The position numbers and the translations under genes were made by a program. This document shows positions 57,867 to 64,000 of a DNA stretch of 64,000 nt, in pieces. The notes beneath the pieces were generated by a model. It had not been told where the DNA came from. It did no database searches and saw only the letters and a list, made by a program, of their open reading frames with translations. Within the stretch, counting starts at the first letter, position 1, and every line of letters begins with the position of its first letter. The stretch is from Hemicentrotus pulcherrimus (taxonomy: Eukaryota; Echinodermata; Echinoidea; Camarodonta; Strongylocentrotidae), in NCBI GenBank assembly GCA_003118195.1, contig BEXV01000050.1, positions 159,795-223,794 of the forward strand, written 5' to 3'.

Positions 57867-57982
57867 ATGGATGAACTTCTTCCCGTAGCTTTACCGATTG
57901 GACGTCCAGGTATTAATAGTGATCTCGAAGAAGACCATGGGAGGGCACCAGCAACTGCTGAAGAATATTTACTACGTGTTAG
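57867..57982 (+). CDS. GEMIN2: GEMIN2 exon 1
   Basis: Encodes MDELLPVALPIGRPG and ATAEEYLLRVR, then donor GTAAGG in phase 2. An in-frame stop upstream fixes the ATG; G at -3 and +4. Confidence 0.92.
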
Positions 57983-60900
57983 GTAAGGTAACTGAAATAA
58001 TTGTGGAAAAGTTTGTGTGAAACCTGGCGCGTGTCCCGCGTGTTGATTATTGTGTTTGTTAATATGATCAGTGTGTATGGTGGTGCGACCAAAGTTCGCT
58101 TTCTCAAAAAAATCATTAAGATTTCGAAAATCTGATATTACCAATGGAAAAAGGAACATAAAATTAGACAGAGATGAAATTTTCTTTGGAATTGGGTACG
58201 ATATTGTAACAAAATTGACAAAAGACCGTCAAATTTTGCAATTATTTGCGCGTTGTGTCTGTTCCAAAAAATTATCAACTTGCCAATGACTCGGGTCTGA
58301 AATTACTGAAAATCTTCAATTTGAGAGCAGATTTTCTCAAAATTGTAAGTTAAAAGTGGTACCAACTGATTGTATGATATCTTGCCTTGCAAATTATGTA
58401 TGATACTACTTTATTTTTGATGGATCACATCTTTTGATCAACTGTAGTCTCTAAACCTGTGTGTGAAGTTAGGTCTCATTGTTTTTATGACTTTTTTTTA
58501 GATGCAGCGCGCATGTAGGATCGGACATCACATTTGTAGATCGCGATATCTCTGAAATCCTTTGACAATGGATTTTCTAGTTGAACCAATCTGTAGTACA
58601 AAACTTTGCCGTCCATTTGGTAATATTTGAAATAATAAATTTGTGTAGAATATGAAAAATCATAGATCGAATATCACATTTTGTAATATGTTTTAAAATG
58701 TCCGAGAACTTTGATCACACCTTCATACGTGTATGCAACATAATAATTTGTTTAAAAGAACACCAAAATCTGTGTGGGTTTAACTGGCTGTATCATGGGT
58801 TATCAAGTCTAATCTGTTGTGAACAGGAGAGAATGTATTGAAACCAACCTATTACGTATTAAGTTAACATGACGAGGGCCAAGACTCAAATTGCCAGCCC
58901 ACAGATAATTAAATTTGTTATACCTTAGATCTATGGGATAGTAATGCAACTGCAGGCCAGTTGGCTTTAGATTAAGTAATTTTAAACAAGGATGACAATT
59001 CCAGCACCGCCTTTAAACTGTTGTGTATCAATCGGGTCCTTATAAAAATGTTACTTTTCCTCCAAAGTGCGAGTTGAGTTTCAGAGACAGAGACAATGTT
59101 TTATTCTTTTATTTCTTTGATAGTGTACATGGGCAGGACATTTGAAGAAATGTATTTCTTTGATTGTCAAGATGTATCTATCTATTATGGATTGTTTCCA
59201 GTCCCAAATAAGACATTATTTTGTCTGTATTGATGTCATAAAGTTGAAGGGCAGATAAAATATGGGGGAATAATGCAGTTGGAAGAGAATTGGGCAGGAG
59301 GGAAGAGTATAAAAAAAAAACATAACAGACAAATAAAACAAGTAAATAAACTGTAGTATCTTTTTTCATGATTAACATAAGTTTGTTTATAATGATATTG
59401 GAATTAATACAAATACTAACAAATATCTCAAGATTTCTATTCATTCATTTATTATTTTCAAATCCAGAAATGAAGCAAGACAAACCCCAGATGTTGTAGT
59501 AGCACACCTTGACCGGGATACCTTGAAAAGCAAGCAGACAGTTGTTGTCTCAAATGTAAGTATTACTTAGTGATGAAATGTTAAAAACTTTCTGATTGAG
59601 TAACATGAAAATAACAATAGAAATCCTCGTTTCTACTCGACTTAAACAGCTCCATTGGCTTCATCTTACAGCCAAATTTTGTCAAATTCATCTGGCTATA
59701 GGCCTATTTAGGTTGTTGTTGTGGAAAAGCTCTTCATGTGCAAGATTTTGCCATGCCATCCTTGAACTGGATGCCACATCTACTGGACTGTGTCAAGGTC
59801 TAAACAATCATTCACCAAGCTGAAAGGTCATTACTAAATCCAAACTAATTTTATTAAGAAAACCATACCACATTGGAAGTTGACTTTACAAAGATGCTTT
59901 GAATAGGTATCTTCTTTGTTCTATTTCAGACATTGAACTAATCATTGGTGAAATTTGGTGTAAAGTCACTACTGTATCTTGCAACCCTTGCAGACAAAGC
60001 ATTGAGTAAGGGAAACTGACAAGGGGGATGAGATATTGACATAAGGAGGGAGAACACTCAAGTCACTCTTTTACAAATCTAGCCAATATGGACCTGTCAT
60101 AATTCCGTCTTTGTTTTTGCTATGCCATCCCATCGAAAGATGGTTAATTGTTGCCCATAAACAAATTTGTTTTACTTTTCTGTTTTTTTTCTATGACTGT
60201 TAATCTTTCAAGTATTTTATCTTTTTGTTCCCTCTCAAACTAATCGAATACTTCTTATCTCTATGACATTTCTTAACCCTACCACCCCCATTTGTTTTGG
60301 TAGTCTACAGGTTTTAGCCCTGCTCCTCGAGGATTTGCTCCCACCACAATGTGGCAGCGTCGGCAGTCTGCATCCTTCTCAGAACTGCGTCAGAGGCTAG
60401 CTGGAGTTACGGCTAGGATAGCGGGAGAGAGAAAAGAAAAGATGGCATTGGTTTGTAGACTTAATTCAAAATTATATTCAAGCTTCATTCATCAAATATC
60501 ATTAAACTGGGATGTCAGAAAGTCAACTATGTTTTGACAGACCATTATATATGCTATATATCCATCAATCAAATTCAATCAAACATACAGGTCGGTCAGT
60601 ATCATTCAGTTTGTCAAACAATCAAACAGTCACTCATTTCTTTCAGTCAGCTTGTTATTAAGCCACTTACTCAGTCAACCAACCAGTTGTTGATTAGTCA
60701 ATTAATCAACAAATTGGTCAGTTAGTCAGTCAATCTATCAATTATTAATTATTATTAATTAACCATTAAATCAATCAACACATTTATTCAACAAATTCAA
60801 TAAGTTAATAACCTTAAAGGTAATACAAAGTTTTGGTATGGGGTCATGAATTTGGTTCAAATGAACATATTAGAAGCATATGAGATCCTACAATATGCAG

Positions 60901-63059
60901 TGATCGTTGTCGCGGTTGAAATCGAGTCTGAAGTTGTGAAATTATTAATAACGAACTCTTTATGTTGTATAGCGCCCTCTCAAGGTCAAGATATTAATTA
61001 AGCTATAAAACAATGTTTCTTGACTAATTTTCACCGATAATCTATTCCTGTTTTGTAGGTATATATCACAACTACATATTCTGAAATTTTCAGGGTCACA
61101 GCTACCATTGTACGGCCGTATGCGCTATTTGAAATTTATCAAAATTTTATTTTCATTTTTTCTCGAAAGCAGAAGTGTTTAAGGGGCAAATTTTTTTAGT
61201 GCTTATTATACATTTAGGGACATCCAAATATATCAAAATTGTAAAGAATCATTTTCCACCAAATTTTCAAAATTTCCCAAAAATTTGTATTACCTTTAAG
61301 AAAACAATTTTTTAAACTAACATGGTAATTTCCTTGGTTGGTACTCAACATTTTGTTATGATGTGGTTCCACTGTGCTTTCATCTCAATTATTCAATCAA
61401 CTAATCAGGTAATCACTTATTGATCGGTTATTCAATTAACCAATCACACACTTATTCTGTCACTTCTTTGCAGCCAAAGTACAAAGATGAGGACTCGTGG
61501 TGTCAGTTCTGTTTGGGGCGGACATTCCTGGATAGGATGAGAGCAAAGCAGGGGAGACCCCCTGTAGATGATGAAGAAGAGGAGATATGCAGTCAGGTGA
61601 CCATGACCACGCCCGTCCCACCTTTGGTCACCGTCATCAGTTCCCTTGACCAGGTACATGCATGCATTGTATGGTCAATATGATCAGGGAATTCATGAAT
61701 CTTTGTATGTGTATAGTATTGCTGATTGGGCATTGTCAGTTGTGGTCAAGAATTTTAAAGAGAAACTCCAGTACTGGTAAAAAAAGAAAATTAATTTTCA
61801 CAGAATCTAACAAAACTTACACTGAATGTTCAAGATTACAAATAAATAACATGTGCCAAACAATTTTGGAAGAAAATGTATACTGGCTGAGTAATGAGCA
61901 TAGAAAGACAAGGAAATCAAGGTAGTACCAACCCCGGCACCATGTGTGTTGTCCCATACATAGCTTTCTGTGTACAGTGCTTGTTACTTTACCAAGACTC
62001 GGTCAAATATATTATAATTTTGATGACTCCAGACCCTTGCAGTGCACACCAATACTTACATGCTACATGATCAACTNNNNNNNNNNNNNNNNNNNNNNNN
62101 NNNNNNNNNNNNNNNNNNNNNNNNNNNNNNNNNNNNNNNNNNNNNNNNNNNNNNNNNNNNNNNAACAAAAAAAAACCTATACAAATTATTAAAATGATTA
62201 CCAGTACAGATATGGAGCAGTAATGCTCGTGAAAAGGAATTTAGAATGAAATATGTTATACATGTATCTAGTAATACACATTTTGTAGATTGAAATGCAC
62301 AAATACGAAAATTGTTCTATTTGTATCAAAAGATACGTTTGAGTTTGAGATGTTAATATGTTCCATCTGTGATTTCCAATTAGTTTACGGTATTTGAAAT
62401 TTCTGAAAAGAATGCCTGATTGTATTATATAAGGCCCTAGATTTACCTCTTTATTTGTTTAACTGCTAGGAGCTGAGCTTTGCAAAATCTTGCATCCATC
62501 AACAAATTCAAATAAATTTGATGAAAAGTTTGGGGGCTTGCCAAAATTGAAAATAAGGGTTAACATTAATTTTGTGAGCATGTATGTACAGGCCCTTTCA
62601 CCAGTCGACACACATGTTGCTATGTATTTTCCTCTCATTCTTGTTATCATCCTTATACTGTCTCAGACCATATAAGGAGGCCATATTTATTTTACATTAC
62701 TCATATACTATTTAACAACATGGCAATCAGTAATAAAATGTCAATTTTATGAGCAGACATCATAATCTTCAAACTGACATGTCCTTGAACAGACGATTGT
62801 AATTGTTTGCACCAGCTACCCTTTATGATTCTATAGATATTGTTTATTCAAATGTTTATTTATTTTTATTCATTAAAAGGCAATGGTACAGAAGTTGCTG
62901 GAATACCATGTAGAGTGGTTGGAAATGCTGGGTTTCTCTATAGCGCAGGGGTGCTGGCTGTTTGCACTCCTGTCTTGCTTTGAGAAACCTCTTTTAGCCG
63001 ACTCTACAGCTACCATACGAACACTCTCCAGGCATTGTGCTACCCTCAGAGCTGTGATG
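57867..63059 (+). CDS. GEMIN2: Gemin2 (SMN complex core protein), 3'-partial gene
   Basis: Gemin2 binds SMN and the Sm protein pentamer during snRNP assembly in the cytoplasm and nuclear gems (family knowledge). Exons: 57867-57982, 59468-59555, 60304-60450, 61474-61653, 62880-63059; phases are consistent, 237 codons. Matches: AEEYLLRVR and PDVVVAHLD near the start, GFAPTTMWQRRQ, DEDSWCQFCLGR, and the C-terminal helical part GCWLFALLSCFEKPLLAD. The start is the first ATG after an in-frame TAG at 57849-57851. Human Gemin2 has 280 residues, so about 40 remain; the last exon(s) were not found before 64000. Intron 3 contains an inverted-repeat element (60814-61299) and intron 4 an assembly gap. 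Confidence 0.95.
59468..59555 (+). CDS. GEMIN2: GEMIN2 exon 2
   Basis: Acceptor AATCCAG, donor GTAAGT, phase 2 in and phase 0 out. It encodes NEARQTPDVVVAHLDRDTL and KSKQTVVVSN, aligning with PDVVVAQID of human. Confidence 0.94.
60304..60450 (+). CDS. GEMIN2: GEMIN2 exon 3
   Basis: Acceptor TTGGTAG, donor GTTTGT (weak), phase 0. It encodes STGFSPAPRGFAPTTMWQ, then an Arg/Glu-rich helix. The donor was chosen because it joins in phase to the next exon; the weak site makes this end less sure. Confidence 0.85.
60560..60812 (+). repeat. TCAA/TCAG-rich simple repeat in GEMIN2 intron 3
   Basis: Imperfect tetramer array (TCAATCAA, AGTCAGTCA, TTAATCAA). It resumes at about 61385-61452 after the inverted-repeat element at 60814-61299, so the element probably inserted into it. 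Confidence 0.65.
60814..61299 (-). mobile_element. MITE-like element with terminal inverted repeats, copy 2
   Basis: Same family as 610-1120 but inverted. Left end TTAAAGGTAATACAAAGTTT, right end AATTTGTATTACCTTTAA. It sits in GEMIN2 intron 3, inside a TCAA/TCAG-rich simple repeat. Substitutions and small indels against copy 1 suggest old insertions. Confidence 0.8.
61474..61653 (+). CDS. GEMIN2: GEMIN2 exon 4
   Basis: Acceptor TTTGCAG, donor GTACAT, phase 0, 60 codons. It encodes PKYKDEDSWCQFCLGRTF, an acidic stretch (DDEEEE) and PPLVTVISSLDQ. Confidence 0.93.
61930..62076 (+). repeat. Dispersed repeat, copy 2, cut by assembly gap
   Basis: Same family and orientation as 56226-56400. The copy runs directly into the gap at 62077, so the missing part is probably the rest of the repeat. 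Confidence 0.65.
62077..62163. other. Assembly gap (87 N)
   Basis: Lies in GEMIN2 intron 4 at the edge of a dispersed repeat. Single N positions also occur at 2867 (after a C run) and 38919. Confidence 0.99.
62880..63059 (+). CDS. GEMIN2: GEMIN2 exon 5
   Basis: The acceptor CATTAAAAG has a poor pyrimidine tract; donor GTAAGT; phase 0. It encodes LLEYHVEWLEMLGFSIAQGC and LFALLSCFEKPLLADS, matching LARWLYALLACLEKPLL-type sequence of vertebrates. Confidence 0.93.
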
Positions 63060-63415
63060 GTAAGTATGATGAAACAAAAAACTGCTCCGACATTTCCTCC
63101 TGCACCAGTTGTTCCAGGTTTTATTCTGTCAAAGATAAATAGTTGGGGTTTGGGTGGCAATTGGATTTTAATTATGGTTTGGGAACTTCAGGTTTCTGTT
63201 GGGTTTTTGGTTTGAGGTTATCGACCCTGAAGCAATTGTCACTGGAGCCTGTGTTGTACAGATAATGGAATGTTTTATCAAGAAACATACTGAATCATCT
63301 ACATAAAGTAAATAGCCTAGGGCTGCACAATATTGCATTTTGGGCTTTTTAATTACCGTTAGCTCTAATATAGCTGATGTGGCAATATATTGTTATCCTC
63401 TTTAAAAAAGTTTTC

Positions 63416-63477
63416 CCTCTCTCTCTCTCTCACTTTCTCTCATTCACTATCTCTTGTTTTCTCTTTCTCTCTCTTAG

Positions 63478-63515
<38 letters not shown>
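63416..63515 (+). repeat. CT then TA compound microsatellite
   Basis: CT run with interruptions ending in a short TATA run, about 360 bp after the last visible GEMIN2 exon. Confidence 0.88.
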
Positions 63516-63516
<1 letters not shown>

Positions 63517-64000
63517 TTTCCAATATATAGCTTTACATAACACCAAAAATGGGTTGAAGCCAATGTGATGTTTTTATTGATTTGTACACCTATTTACTTG
63601 CACTTTGACTACCGTATATTTACACTGTTATAGTTAAAAGTGAATAATCCATCTTTGTATTTATGGTCCAATGCATTTAGGTTTATTTCATTTTGTTTCT
63701 TCTTAGTGTTGTGTGTTCTTATCAATAGACACATAATTCATAATTTGTTTGATTGCTTCAATGCTATTTTAAAATTCTATGTATTTGTATTACTAGGGAT
63801 ATATTTATTGTTACCCTCTTTCAATCAACACTCTAAATTCTTTCATGTAGGGTATGTTTATGTTCTGTTTACCATGATATATATCAGCAAAATTTTGCCT
63901 TACCAGTACATTGAAAAAAAGTGTCTGGTTTTAATATAATGAAACTCCAAGATGTAGGCTACAGTTCACATGTCAGCCATATACCTGTAAACAAATAAAA

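Noticed and set aside
62883..63215. Extended reading of GEMIN2 exon 5 to 63215
   Set aside because: Similarity to Gemin2 stops at the GTAAGT donor at 63060; the rest is intron read-through.

Overview
This window is metazoan nuclear DNA, AT-rich and dominated by introns. It carries three multi-exon genes and one apparently intronless gene. Gene content, the abundance of CT/GA microsatellites, small inverted-repeat elements and a tRNA-derived SINE suggest a non-vertebrate deuterostome, most likely an echinoderm such as a sea urchin. That assignment is inference, since no species-diagnostic marker can be checked here.

Layout. (1) 7409-31158, plus strand: an LRIG family gene (leucine-rich repeats plus immunoglobulin domains). 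Fourteen exons can be spliced with consistent phases into about 1010 codons: 13 LRRs, an LRRCT, three Ig domains, one transmembrane helix and a long cytoplasmic tail. The signal peptide and first repeats lie upstream, and no exon for them was recognised in 1-7408. The gene has a 12.8 kb intron (10329-23088), and 154 further open codons follow in frame after its stop. (2) 40241-40960, minus strand: a Tctex1-domain dynein light chain-like protein in one uninterrupted reading frame. (3) 44892-55306, plus strand: complete EEFSEC, the selenocysteine-specific elongation factor, with 16 exons and 586 codons plus stop. One intron is GC-AG and another is a textbook U12-type AT-AC intron. (4) 57867-63059, plus strand: GEMIN2 of the SMN complex, five exons and 237 codons, with the last roughly 40 codons beyond the window.

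Mobile and repetitive DNA fills the rest. It includes two copies of a roughly 500 bp element with terminal inverted repeats (610-1120 and 60814-61299), a 165 bp TA-flanked MITE-like element (12968-13132), two decayed LINE reverse-transcriptase fragments (about 43030-43290 and 45480-45776), a 144-153 bp tandem repeat (43571-44042), a tRNA-derived SINE (55519-55803), two related hairpin repeats (28851-28926 and 48420-48485), and several micro- and minisatellites hugging exon borders. Assembly gaps lie at 24167-24187 and 62077-62163.

The genes do not form a functional unit: a membrane receptor regulator, a dynein light chain, a selenoprotein translation factor and an snRNP assembly factor are neighbours only. 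I found no new multi-gene system. The most notable signals are the AT-AC intron, the post-stop open frame of LRIG and the inverted-repeat element families.
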